DNA of 64,000 bases, from NCBI GenBank assembly GCA_964036045.1, contig OZ038394.1, forward strand, positions 925,805 to 989,804, in the 5' to 3' direction. Position numbers and translations under genes: made by a program. How positions within the stretch are numbered: the stretch's first letter is position 1; each line of letters starts with the position of its first letter. Origin of the DNA: Eutreptiella sp. 'Long Island Sound 2002' (Eukaryota; Euglenozoa; Euglenophyceae; Eutreptiales; Eutreptiaceae). Shown in pieces: positions 1-10,890 of the stretch. The notes beneath the pieces were generated by a model. That model had not been told where the DNA came from and made no database searches. It saw nothing but the letters and a program-made list of their open reading frames with translations.

Positions 1-480
1 GCAGTGGCAGGCCCAGTCTTGTTAGGCCTGCCCCCCTGACGTGCTGCGAGTGGGTGCAGTCTTGTAAGGCCCACTCCTTCCTCTCCCCGTTTTCTGTGCT
101 GGGCGCACCGGTACGGTGGGGATACCCCCCCCCCCCGTCTGCCCTCCCGTGCAGTTTTTGGCAGTGGCAGGCCCAATCTTGTCAGGCCTGCCCCCCTGAC
201 GCGCTGCGAGTGGGTCCAGTCTTGTCAGGCCCACTCCTTCCTCGCCGCGGTGCCTGCGCTGGGCGCACCGGTACGGTGGGGATACCCCCCCCCTGTCTGC
301 CCTCCCTTGCAATTTTTGGCAGTGGCAGGCCCAGTCTTGTTAGGCCGGCCCCCATGTGGCGCTGAGAGAGGGTCCAGTCTTGCCAGGCCCACTCTTTCAT
401 TGCGCCGTCCCTCGCGCTCGGCGCACACTCCCTTTCGTGCCCCCCCCCTGTGCGGGTGCCAGCCCCTCAACTGCGGCTGG
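1..480 (+). repeat. 159-bp tandem monomers at the LINE 5' side
   Basis: The phrase GCAGTGGCAGGCCC recurs at 1, 161 and 319, each time followed by CTTGT.AGGCC, a GCGCACCGGTACGGTGGGG block and a C-run. About three copies of a 159-bp unit are visible and the first is cut by the window edge. Tandem monomers ahead of the endonuclease may be promoter monomers of the element, as known in some L1 families. That role is inference. Confidence 0.7.
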
Positions 481-846
481 GCCCAATCTTGCCAGGCCCG
501 GCATCCTTTGCCCCGTGCTCAGTGCAGGCGCGCTGGCACGCGTGGCGGGCACGGCCTCCCTCCCCCCTGCCCAGGTCTGACACCGGCGCCAGCACCTCTA
601 ACCGGCCAATTGTATGGGGGCCTAACCTTCCATTTCCGGGGCGCGCCGGCCGGCCCGCTCGCGTGTTGGCTCCCGGCGACGGCACCGCCTATGCGAGCTG
701 TCAGGGGCTGGCAGGGCACCCGCCCCCCCTCTTCTCTCCACATCTGTTGCGGTCAGGGCGCGGTGCGCGCTCGCGCTGCAGCGTGCGCGGACGGGCGCGG
801 CTGGCGCGGTGCGGCGACGTGCACCCCCATCCGGGGCCGCTGCGGG

Positions 847-1575
847 TGGCTGTTTCGAACGTCACTGCGCTGCGGCCCCACTGCCACACAGTCTTCGCAT
901 GGGAGGCTGATGTGGTGCTGCTTGGGGAAACCAGGCTGACAGCCACAGGCCAGTCAGTCATGGCGCGTCTGGCCCGCGAAGCTGGCTGGCAGTCCTTCTA
1001 GGGCGCCCCATTGGAGTCGCGGGGCGGGGGCATTTGGGACTGCCCCCCAGGCGGCACAGCGGTCCTCGTGCGACGGGGCCTGCCGGCGCGGCAGGTCATG
1101 CCGCCGGCGAAGGAGGGTGAGGACTCGCTGGCGACCGCCCTTTGGCACTCCACCAGGTGGTGCCACGTGCTGGTGGGCCTCGGCACGGGGGCGACGGTCC
1201 TCCATGCCCAAGCGGCGTATGGCGTGTCGGGTCAGCCGGCGCTGAATGGGGCCTTTTGGCAACAGGCCCTGGACTATGCAGCGCGGCATGGGGCAGCGCC
1301 GCAACTGATTGTGGGGGACTTTAATTTCCCCCTCGATGACCTCCTGCAGGCGCCGCCCACGCTGCAGGGGCTGCTGCTCACGCGGCGCCTGGTGGACGCC
1401 GACTCAGAGCTGGCTGCCGCCGCGGGCCACCCCCCCTGTGCTCGTATGTCGGGGTGCGGGGAGGACGCCCCACCCGCATTGATGGGCTGTTGGTGGACAC
1501 CCGCCTGGCAGCCTTGTTGCGCGGATCAGAGGTGCTGCCGGCGTGCGGCATCCCGCACCATCGCCCGGTGCGCTT
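847..1575 (+). pseudogene. LINE apurinic/apyrimidinic-type endonuclease domain, broken
   Basis: The frame opens with the strand-and-acidic pattern RVAVSNV, then WEADVVLLGETRL, the place of the usual LQET metal-binding motif. It passes an in-frame TAG at 999-1001. It continues with VGDFNFP near 1,312, the conserved GDFN motif of exonuclease-endonuclease-phosphatase enzymes. A one-base slip in the C-run at 1,432-1,438 moves it to the next frame, where TRIDGLLVD and CGIPHHRPVRFDL match the closing RID and DH motifs. The H-D pair is not intact because the SDH motif reads PHHRP. The enzyme would nick target DNA for retrotransposition. With a stop and a frameshift it is dead. Confidence 0.8.
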
Positions 1576-3647
1576 CGACCTGCTCGCCGAGGGGGCGGTG
1601 CAGAGTGTGGTCAAGCTCGTGCGCCTGCCCCGGGTGGTCATTCCGCCATTGCCAGAAGAGGAGCGAATCCCTCTGGTGCAGAGCTTGCTGGACCCCCTGG
1701 GGCCTCGGTGGCACGCGGAGCTGGCAGCCGGGGACGTGGACCGCCTGTGGTCAACGTCGACCTGGGCGGCGGAGGAGACGCTGCTGGCGCTCTCAGTCCC
1801 AGGGCTCCGGCCGGGCGCGGAGCTACCCGCGGCTCCTCCTAATTACAAGAGGGGCAGGGGCACAGTGCGGCTGTTGAAGCGGGTGCGGGTGTTCCCCCGC
1901 CAGCGCCGCACAACGGGCGACCCGGTGGCCTGCCCAGAGGCACGCTTGCAGGCAGTGCAGGGGTCACTGCGGACAGTTCTGGGCTGGCTGGAGCGCCCAG
2001 ACCCGCGGCCGGGGCCGGCGCCGCGGCCGGTCATGGAGGCGTGGTACGCGCTGCAGCGGCGGCTGCAACGCGTGCACGCGCTCGGGGACGAGTATGCGGC
2101 CCTGCAAGTGCCGGGCCCGCCAGACCGGCTGCCTCCGGCGGCAGAGCTGCATGGGCTGCGCACAGCCCTGCAGGGCCGCATCCGCACAGAGCGGCAGCGG
2201 GGGGACAAAGACCGCCTGCAGGCGTGGAGGGACTGGCTCGATGAGGCATGGTCCTCCAAGCAGGGCGCGGTCTATAAGTGGCTGAAGGGCGAAAGCTTCG
2301 CCCCGCCGGTGACCTTCCTGGTCCGGCCTGACGGCACGCCGACGGCGAACCTGCGAGAGATGGACTCCCTGTTGCAGGATGCCTGGCGGCCCATCAACCG
2401 CAAGTATGCGGAAGCCGCGGAGCCGGACCCGGCAGAGTTTCTTCGACTATGGGCGTCACGTGAGGTGCTTGCCCATGATTTCGGGGCCCCTGACCGGACG
2501 TCGGCTGCGGCGGGCCCTCATGCGGATGCATCCCTCCGCCCTTGGCCTGGATGGCTGGAGCCTCGAGGACCTGCGCGCGCTGCCGGACCAGCTCCTGGAG
2601 TGGCTGGCGGACCTCCTGCGAGAGGTGGAACGGCAAGGGCGGTGGCCGTTGCGCCTCGCCGAGGGCTACACGGCCCTCATCCCCAAGGAGGGCCCACCGG
2701 GGCCGCTGAACACGCGGCCCCTAACGGTCCTCTCCATGGTCTACCGCCTCTGGGTGGCGATCAGGTTGGAGGAGGCCATCCGTTGGCAAGAGGCCTGGGC
2801 GCACCCGTGTGCCTTTGGTTTCCGCCCGGCGCGGAGCGCCCTGGATGGCGCCACAGTGACCCAGGTTCTCCTGGAGCTGTGCCGCCTGAAGGGGTGGGCG
2901 GTGGCGGGGATGAGCATCAATTACGTCAAGTGTTTCGATCTCATCCCCCAAGCCGTCGTCCTGGCCCTGGCGTTGGAGCTGGGCATGGACCCAGGGGTCG
3001 CAAGGGCCCTGGGGGCCATGTACAAGCAGCTCCGCCGGGCCTTCAAGATGGCCGGGTGCTTGGGGGCGTGGTGGCGGGCCACCAACGGCATCCTACAAGG
3101 CTGTCCCCTCTCCGTGATCCTGGTGAATGTCCTCACCACGATCTGGAAGTGGGAGGTGGATGCCCTGCGGGAGCAGGTCTGCGTGGCCATAGTGACCTTG
3201 CCGCCAGCGCTAGTGGCGGCAGAGGCCGACAGTGAGTCGGACCAAGCCAGCCAACACAAAGACTCCGCGGAGGAGTCGGAGCTGCATCTGCAGCTGCAGG
3301 AGCAAGGCCCAGGGCTGGCGGCCTTGGGGGCGTCAGGCTATGCCAACGACACATAGGCAGTGGCGCCAGGGACGGCAGCCCTCCAGCGGACCGCCCCCAC
3401 GACAGAGGCGTGGCTCACCTTGACGGGGCAGGATGTCCGCGTGGACAAGTCCTGCTCCTTGTCGCAGGGGGAGGGGGGGGCGCAGGCAGTGCTTTTACGC
3501 GGCCTCCCCATACCGGCAGCGGACTGTTTCCGCCAGCTGGGGGTGGACGTCGCCGTGGGCGGCGCCCGCAACACGGGGCCGGTACTTGCACGACGCTTGG
3601 AAGCCGTCCGCAGTGTGCTGCGGCGCCTCCCGCATCTACCCACTTTT
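1576..3647 (+). pseudogene. LINE reverse transcriptase, catalytic residues lost
   Basis: After a linker of about 280 residues the frame slips near 2,435 and enters a standard RT: GLDGW near 2,545, TALIPKEG near 2,672, RPLTVLSMVYRLW near 2,716, GFRPARSALD near 2,817, motif A GMSINYVKCFD near 2,908, motif B TNGILQGCPLS near 3,082 and motif C GYANDT at 3,337-3,354. Non-LTR RTs carry Asp where motif A here has Asn (INY) and an Asp pair where motif C reads ND. Both changes are GAY to AAY. A TAG follows motif C directly and another closes the thumb region near 3,647. An acidic insert rich in Glu, Ser and Asp separates motifs B and C. Confidence 0.85.
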
Positions 3648-5160
3648 TAGCGGCGGGTGCACGCGGCCAGCACCCTGGTGACGCCGCTGTCGCTCCATGG
3701 GGTGGCCGTCGCCCCGGTGACGGACCGGGACCTGAAGGGCCTAGAGACCATGGTCCTCCAGGCGGTATGGGGGGCGACCAGGCTCTCCCGCGCCAAGGAA
3801 GTGGTCTTCGTGGTCGTGACGCAGGGCCACCGCATTTCCCCGGTGATGCACACCCGCTACGAGCGGGTGCTATGGATGACCCGGATTGCGCGCACCCCGG
3901 GGCCCGTGCAAGTCCTGGTGCAGGCCATCTGGGAGAGCGGCCTCCGACCCCCGACGACAGGGCCCTTCGGGCGCGCCCTGCATGTGGTCCGTCTGCTGGG
4001 CTGGCAACCACTGGAAGGCGGGTGGTCATGGGTAGTGCCGGGCCAGACGGAGCCGCTGCACCTGGTGCAGGAGCCCATGCGGAAGATCCAGTACCGGGTG
4101 CGGGACAGCCTACGCTGTCATGCCATGCGCGGGCTGGAGGCCCGCCGTCCGGCGACCTATGGCGGACTGGGGGACGGGGTAGACGGGGAGGCCTGTCGCG
4201 CGGCACTGCGGGTAGCGTCCACAGAGCTGGAGGCCTCCCTCCTGCGGGGCTTGTTGGCGGGGGCGCTGTGGACGGCGGCCCGCGTGCGCGGGCACAACAT
4301 GCGGGCCACGTCGAGCTGCCCCGGCTGCGGCTCACAGCACGAGGATGAGGTGCATGTACTTTGGGACTGCCCATCGTGCGAGACAGCCAGAGGAAGGGTG
4401 GCGCGCATGGGTCTTGCAGGCGGCGGAGCGCCTGCAGCTGGGCCCACCGACGGGCTGGCCGGCATGCCTGCGGCGCGCGGGCCTGCTACCCTTGGCCCTG
4501 TCCGCGGGGGCGGACCGCCAGCAGGTGGACGAGTACCTGTACAGGCTGTACGGGATGTACCTCGCGGTGCTCGCGGCCAGATACGCCCACACCCGCTCGG
4601 GGGAGCAGGGGCGGGGCGAGGCCCTCTTCCCGCGGCGCCCGGCGCCGGGCGGCAAGGGGGGATACCCGTGGCAGGACCTGAGCGGTCCCCTGCCGCAGCT
4701 GCCGGCGGCACCGGCAATGCGACTCCGCCCAGGCGTCCCGCCGGGGTGGCCGTGGGAGCCGGCGTTCGCCTGGGACCTGGTCCGCTGGGCCCTGCCCTCT
4801 GATGGCAGGACGGCCCAGGGGACGTCACCTGGGCAGAGCTGGCCCTGGACTGCGAGAACTTCCTGGGAGGGGCCCTACCGGCGTGCCCCCACCATCAGTT
4901 GCGGGGGATGCGCCTCCCGCTCGGCGAGCGCGCGCAAGGGCAGGGCGCTTCCTGCAGGGGGCTCCCAGTGACCGCTGCAGGGCACTCGTTCTGCTCGGGG
5001 GCCGCCTGTGTGCGGGGCTACGGGCGCGGCCGTTCTTCACGGCTAGGGCGGTCATGGCACTGCGGCTGCAAGGCCTGGCCCTGCATCTGTAGGAAGCATG
5101 GCTGCACCGCCTGCGCACGCCAGCCCGCATCCGGCCGGGGGGGGCGACACGCTTCCTCAT
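3648..5160 (+). pseudogene. LINE C-terminal region with Cys/His knuckle
   Basis: The open stretch after the 3,647 stop keeps the frame of the RT thumb and ends in a zinc-binding pattern C-x2-C-x8-H-x4-C (CPGCG...HVLWDC, about 4,318-4,372), typical of the region downstream of non-LTR RTs. A one-base slip near 4,395 moves the reading to WRAWVLQAAERL..., and further slips follow near 4,970. The in-frame TAG near 5,090 sits in an ALHL-stop-EAWLHRL context. No function beyond RNA or DNA binding by the knuckle is inferred. Confidence 0.65.
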
Positions 5161-5861
5161 GACCTATTTCCCCCGGCCCCCGGGAGGGGGGCCAGCACTG
5201 CTCCCCTACGCTCGCCGGCCGCGGCGGGAGCACGTCCCGGGGGTCGCCCGGGTGGAAGAGCAGCGCCCGCGGCGGCAGGGCGAGGGCAGAGGGTCGGTGG
5301 GGGCCCGGTGCGCGCAACATGGCTCGCCCTCGTGCCGCCGCTGCCTGCAGCTGGGCTGGGGAATCAGCCGGTGCTGCCGCGCGGGGCAGGAGGGGCACAC
5401 GGCGCCGGAGCAGGCGCCCCCCCAAGAGCGACAGGCACCAGGCCTGCAGGTGCTGGCACCGGCGGCCCGCCAAGCTGGGGCAAGCGCGCTCTCGGCATGG
5501 CTGGGGCGGGCCAGACCGGCGTCCGCAGCGCTGCCGGCGCCAGAGAGGCCTTCGCAGCGCGCCCGGAGGTTGGAACCGCGGCGGGTGGCCCGGCAGGCGC
5601 CCTCGCCCGAGCGCAACGTGGTGCCCGCGTCCCGACGTGCGCGCAGACCGAGCCCGCCGCGCCCGGCAGTGACAGATGACCCCCCCCCTTCCCCACAAGG
5701 GACAGCCGCACTGGGGCTGCAGGATGTTTTCTGCAGCATTTCGGCTGCCCTGCTGGCACAGGGGGGCAGGCGACCCCGCCCCCATTGCGGTCCCGAACCC
5801 CCCCCCTCCCCACAGGGCAGGCAGGGCAGGCAGGTCAGGCAGGGCCGGGTGCAGGGGCACA

Positions 5862-6225
5862 GGGAACAGCGAACAGTGCACAGCACCAGGGTGCACCACC
5901 AGCACGGTGTGCAGCGCACAGCACACGGCACCACGACAGTGCACATGCACTGCCAGCACAGAGCACGGCACACAGTACACCACAGGATGCAGCACACAGT
6001 GCACCACGGCATGCAGCACACAGTGCAACACAGGATGCAGCACACAGCACAGCGCACAGTGCAGCACACAGTGCAGCACACAGCACAGCACACAGCATAG
6101 CGGATGCAGCACGCAGTGCACCACAGGATGCAGCACATAGCACAGCACACAGTGCAAGCGCAGCACACAGTGCAGCACACAGCACAGCACACAGTGCAGC
6201 GCACAGCACAGCACACAGTGCAGCA
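5862..6225. repeat. CAC/GTGC low-complexity repeat
   Basis: About 360 bp are built from short imperfect units such as CAGCACACAGTG, alternating with CAGCACAGCACA. All frames stay open and give artefactual Cys/Ala/Val or His/Ser/Ala/Gln peptides. I read it as a minisatellite in the 3' region of the LINE and not as coding. Confidence 0.85.
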
Positions 6226-6569
6226 CGCGCGGCACGCCGGGCACAGGGCCCAGGACGACCGGGGCCCCTGCGCCAGGCCACACTGTTTTCCATGGGGCTG
6301 CCAGTGCGGCAGCCCCCTCCGACGCATCGCCCCCCTGGGGCGCCCGACGCCGTAGCGCCGGCGTCCCCTGGGGGAATATCCATGCCTAACGTGGCGCACG
6401 GGAGGGCGAGCTCGGAAGAGACATAGTCTTGACCGACTCGTCCCTCTGTTCCGCCGTGCACCACAGGCGGGGGGCAATCAGCCCGGGGGGAAGGCGCAGA
6501 ACTCCGAGATCGGCCCTTTCCCCCCAGCCCCTCGACCTCTGTACATCGGCTCATAGACAGTAAAAGCGC

Positions 6570-8345
6570 AATACCCTCTTTGTGTGTTTTTCACCCTATT
6601 TGGGTGCGGCGGGGGGGGGGGGGGGATGGGGAGCTCCCAAGGGGTCTGGGGCACAACGTGCTTGTGCAGCTTTCCAGCCTGGGCAGCTCAAAAATGGAAA
6701 TTTCCAAAACTGATTTTTTTGATATTTTGACCATCCAAAATGATCAAATGTCCTGCGTAAAGCATGGTTTAGCCCCTCTTTGTGTGCTTTTCACACTTTT
6801 TGGGTATTGGTGGGGGGTGGGGGGGGGGGGGTTCCCAAAGGGTCCGGGACACAATCTACTTGTGCAGTTTTCTACCCTCGGCAGCTCAAAAATGGAAAGT
6901 TTTTGAAACTGTTTTCTTGATAGTTTGGCCATCCAAAATGATCAAATATGCAATGCGAAGCATGTTTTAGCCCCATTTTATGTGTTTTTCACGCTATTTG
7001 CCTGTGGGGGGGGGGGGGGGGGCTCCCAAGGGGTCTAGGGCACAACCTGCTTATGCGGTCTTCTCGCCTCGGCAGCTCAAAAATGGAAATTTCCAAAACT
7101 GATTTTTTTGATATTCTGACCATCCAAAATGATCAAATATCCTATGTAAAGCAGGGTTTAACCCCTCTTTGTGTGTTTTTCACCCTATTTGGGTGCGGCG
7201 GGGGGGGGGGGGATGGGGAGCTCCCAAGGGGTCTAGGGCACAACGTGCTTGTGCAGCTTTCCAGCCTGGGCGGCTCAAAAATGGAAATTTCCAAAACTGT
7301 TTTTTTGATATTTTGACCATCCAAAATGATCAAATGTCCTGCGTAAAAGCATGGTTTAGCCCCTCTTTGGGTGTTTTTCACCCTGTTTGGGTGTTTGGGG
7401 GGGGGGGGGGGGTTCCCAAAGGGTCTGGGACACATTCTACTTATGCAGTTTTGGAGCCTCAGCAACTCAAAAATGGAAATTTCCATAACTGATTTTTTTG
7501 ATATTCCGACCATCCAAAATGATCAAATATCCTATGTAAAGTGTGTTTTAGCCCCTCTTTGTGTGTTTTTCGCCCTATTTGGGTGTGTGGGGGGGGGGGG
7601 GTCCCACGGGGTGTGGGGCACAACCTGCTTATGTAGTCTTCTAGCCTCGGCAGCTCAAAAATGGAAATTTCCAAAGCTGACTTTTTTGATACTGTGACCA
7701 TCCAAAAGGATCAAATATCCTATGTAAAGCATGGTTTAGCCTCTCTTTACGTGTTTTGCACAGACATAGCACCAAAAGCTGAATGCAATAGCAAACTGAA
7801 TCGGTGCTGACCACAAAATTCGCCAAGAAAAAGAATAAAATTCACTACAATAAGATACAACACAGGGGTGCAAATTGTGCCTATTAGCAAAACAACCCTT
7901 TCAGCAGAGCATGAAAGGGCATTTTTTTTACCCTATTTGGGTGTTTTTTTTTGGGGGGGGGGGGCTCCCAAAAGGTCTGGGACAATACCTGCTTATGCAA
8001 TCCTGGGGCCTCGGGAACTCAAAAATGGAAATTTTCGAAACTGATTTTTTTAATATTCTGACCATCTATCTTTGGCGGGGGGGGGGGGGGGATGGGGAGC
8101 TCCCAAGGGGTCTAGGGCACAACCTGCTTGTGCAGCTTTCTAGCCTTGGCAGTTCAAAAATGGAAATTTCCAAAACTGATATTTTTCATATTCCGTCCAT
8201 CCTCCAAAATGATCAAATATCCTATGTAAAGCGTGTTTTAGCCCCTCTTTATGTGGTTTTCACCGTATTTGGGTGTTGGGGGGGGGGGGGGGTCCCAAGG
8301 GGTCTGGGGCACAATCCTGCTATTATGCAGCTTTCCAGCCTCAGC
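6570..8345 (+). repeat. Satellite array, about 194-bp unit
   Basis: Eight or nine diverged units recur. Each has a G-run of 10-17, CTCCCAAGGGGTCTGGGGCACAA, a GCAGCTCAAAAATGGAAA block, a GACCATCCAAAATGATCAAAT block and CTCTTTGTGTGTTTTTCACC. The G-run starts near 6,610, 6,812, 7,005, 7,200, 7,397, 7,588, 7,953, 8,077 and 8,279, so the period is about 190-200 bp. The stretch 7,745-7,900 is unrelated and interrupts the array. The same unit recurs at 25,275-26,970 in reverse and at 62,940-63,890 in forward orientation. Confidence 0.9.
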
Positions 8346-8744
8346 AGCTCGGAAATGGCCGTCTCTCTCCCCTCTTCAAGGTGCCTTGCCAAAGGCAATA
8401 GAAATTTGTATGTTGTTTTTGGTTGTTTGGGTAGCAGAATTGATTAATTTTGGCATAAAACGCTTTTTTGTATATTGTCCCAAGCGTTCTCCCACCTTAG
8501 TACTAACCTGCTCCAAATAGGATTAACTTCTGAAATTGGCTAGGGCCATCAGCCCTCACCATACTGGGCCTCCTTCTGGGATACTCCGTCTGGAAGGTGG
8601 ATCTCAGTCCCAGGCCCCAAACACACCTGACTTTTGGTTGCTCTGTCATTGGGGTCATGTGGAAACCCAAAATACCTCGCAATTTTCGAAAAAATTTTCG
8701 TCTCTCGGTCTGTACACGGTCCCTGAGCAGCATTATGGCAGTGT

Positions 8745-8812
8745 CTGGCAGCGCTCCAGTGGTAGATGCGCAGGTATACAACTTGGCTGGCGGGGGTTCA
8801 ATTTCCGGACCA
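8745..8812 (+). repeat. tRNA-like (SINE-type) sequence
   Basis: An A-box-like stretch (GCGCTCCAGTGGTAGATGCGC) is followed about 25 bases later by a B-box-like GGGGTTCAATTTCC, the spacing of a pol III tRNA promoter. A T-rich tail follows. No convincing acceptor stem forms, so I call it a tRNA-derived repeat. A related A-box half occurs near 62,188-62,215. I assign nothing else between 8,346 and 9,094. Confidence 0.45.
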
Positions 8813-9094
8813 ATATGTTTTTTTGCATTTTTTGTCACTTGTCTTGATGAGAAAATTGGTTTGGCGCATGCAGACACAGCAAGCAGAAAATTATAGAGCT
8901 GACACATAGTACCAAGAAGAATTAATTCAATTTCCTCATTAATATTTTTTCGTATCCTCCTACAATGCACTGCCAAGTGGCTCATTAATTAATTTTCACA
9001 GTTGAAATGTTTTCGTATTTGGGTGTTTTGGCCCAAAATCACCCAAATATTTAATTCATTTCCAATAAATTTCAAACTTGGCCGGTAGACGGCG

Positions 9095-9960
9095 TTTCTG
9101 CACAGCGCCCGATAGTAAGTTAGCTTTCCTGCGACCACCCTGAAAACCACCCACCACAAGGGAAGGAGACGTCTGCAGGGCAAAAACAGCCGTTTTAGAC
9201 AGCATCTGGCATTTTCAATGGGAAACATGGTTTGTTTTACCTCAGTATCTGAGTTTGTGGACTGCGTAAGAATCTGAGTACCCCCCCCCCCCCTCTTGCG
9301 CAAGCACCAGCCAGGTCAGGAAAGTGACAGTCAGACCGGGTCCTGGTGCTTAGACAAGGCGGTGCAACCGCGCGACGTGCGGTACCAAAAGAAAGCATGT
9401 CCCGAAAACCTGGTGATGGGGATGGGCTGCGGATTGGGAAGAGTACACGGTCAAAAGGGGCATGATGCTCAATCTCATGCCCATTCCTCATGTACTCCAA
9501 ATGAAGGAACTCTTCCCAACCAGTAGAACAACCGATGATAGTGGCAGGAGCATGCTGACCGGTGCACCGGATGTACGTGACAGACAAGCCATGGCTGAAA
9601 ATCACACCAAAACAAAGAGCAGTGGGATGCAGTGCTAAGCAGAATGTTGTTATGAGCAGGAGGACTCATCACAAGCATGAAACAGCCCCTCTTCCCTCTA
9701 CAATCGGCACAAAATCACGATTTGCCTACTTTCTGACCATAAAAGCTGTGGTCAGAAAATTCGGTAAAAGTGACGGTCAGACCGGGTCCTGGTGCTTAGA
9801 CAAGGCGGTGCTTGCGCAGGGGGGGGGGGGGTAGTTCTGTGTATGGGAACACAGTAGTTACTGCGGTCACCTTGTTCATCAGGGAAAACGGGTCCAAAAC
9901 AGCCTACTGTTCGCAGAGTGTGCGCACAGCACGGGCACAGTGCATGCACAGCGCACGGTG
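9095..9960. repeat. Dispersed repeat E, copy 1, split by a nested element
   Basis: The two flanks of the nested MITE (9,095-9,278 and 9,834-9,960) match, in order, one continuous stretch at 40,277-40,600. Shared blocks are CGACCACCCTGAAAACCACC, a TATCTGAGTTTGTGGACTG block and a GGGAACACAGT.GTTACTGC block, then CGGGTCCAAAAC.GCCTAC. The second copy therefore shows the empty site. No coding content is visible. Confidence 0.75.
9279..9833. mobile_element. TA-flanked MITE with poly-C/poly-G inverted ends
   Basis: The left end reads TA, then C13, then TCTTGCGCAAGCACC. The right end reads GGTGCTTGCGCA, then G13, then TA. A 40-base block (GTGACRGTCAGACCGGGTCC and on) recurs directly near both ends at about 9,324 and 9,770. 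TA on both sides fits a TA target duplication, as for Tc1/mariner-type elements. The comparison with repeat E at 40.4 kb shows the uninterrupted site. Length is about 555 bp and no transposase is present. Confidence 0.65.
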
Positions 9961-10479
9961 CGCCTCCTTAGTCTCTTCCCCTTTGAGGGCCCTCTGTATC
10001 CGCATCCTGTGGTCCCTTCAATGTAATCTGGGCGATACCAATTCTGCAGAGTTTTCTACCACTGTCTGGATGTCTGGAGTCGTGTTCACTCTGCCCTGAC
10101 AAAATCAGCACCGAAGTGTCTGGCATCTCGGCCAAGCCCGACTCAATCTTCAGTGCACGCTCCCTCCTGTCTGATGCTGGGCGTGGGGACTCCGGGTCTT
10201 GCAACAAAACTCTGAGCTGTCCGTCTAACACTGGCCCTGGCCCCCCATTTGCGTCTCATCAGACGTGCAGATACAGCGTAGCAGCGCTGGCGCAGGATAC
10301 AGACTTTTTGTTTGGGATATGCACAGGATACATGATACATGACATCCAAGAACGGAGGGAAAAATTCTTTGCCATCCCCCCACAAGACACACATTTTATC
10401 CACAAAAGTTCTTCAAGTATAATTCCTTCGCCGTGTCTCAGCGGGGACTGTGGAACGAACTACGTAGGGCTAAGGGATA

Positions 10480-10700
10480 TGTTGGGGGGGGGGGGGGATG
10501 AATTGAGAAACCCACCCACCCACAGATTTCTGGAAACCCCAGGGACCCAGAAATGGCCCACCCCCACGGGGGGGGGGGGATCAATGGTCGGTAACGATCG
10601 ACGGAGGGGGCGGGGGGGGGGGGGGGTTGCTGTTTGACGGGGCGAGGGGGGGGGGGGGCTGTTTGGACACCCACCCACCCAGAAATTCCAGACCCCCCCC
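10480..10700. other. Cluster of long G and C runs
   Basis: Five homopolymer G runs of 9-17 bases lie within 220 bp (near 10,484, 10,569, 10,609, 10,648 and the C-run at 10,694). Between them, CCCACCCACCCACAGA and CACCCACCCACCCAGAAATT form a short inverted or duplicated pair. No gene is supported. From 9,961 to 10,890 I see only a TC-rich AT-poor stretch with small frames. Confidence 0.6.
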
Positions 10701-10890
10701 CGTCCCATAGGCAGAACACTAAGCACATCCCTGGTAGGGCTACAAAAGCAGAAAGCTGTGAGACATCTGCAGTACACACATGTTGGTATACACATTGATA
10801 CACACTTTTGCAGCTTGGGTACACTTCGGTACTGCTTCCATGGGGAGATGGGGTACTAACGAGCGCATCCCCCACACTGCAATCTGTATC

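Larger units (their letters stand above)
1..6560 (+). mobile_element. Decayed LINE (non-LTR retrotransposon), 5' end outside window
   Basis: A GC-rich block reads on the plus strand as 5' tandem monomers, an AP-type endonuclease, a reverse transcriptase and a cysteine/histidine knuckle, which is the LINE order. The frame breaks at about 1,435, 2,435 and 4,395 and again near 4,970, and it carries in-frame TAG codons near 999, 3,354, 3,647 and 5,090. A low-complexity CAC-rich stretch and a short 3' region ending near a GTAAAAGCGCAA-like sequence at about 6,565 follow. The 3' limit is inferred from where the satellite begins. Any ORF1 would lie upstream of the window. The copy cannot make an active enzyme as it stands. 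Confidence 0.85.

Noticed and set aside
5206-6554. Long minus-strand frames rich in Cys, Val and Ala
   Set aside because: They are translations of the CAC-rich repeat and of the antisense of LINE coding sequence.
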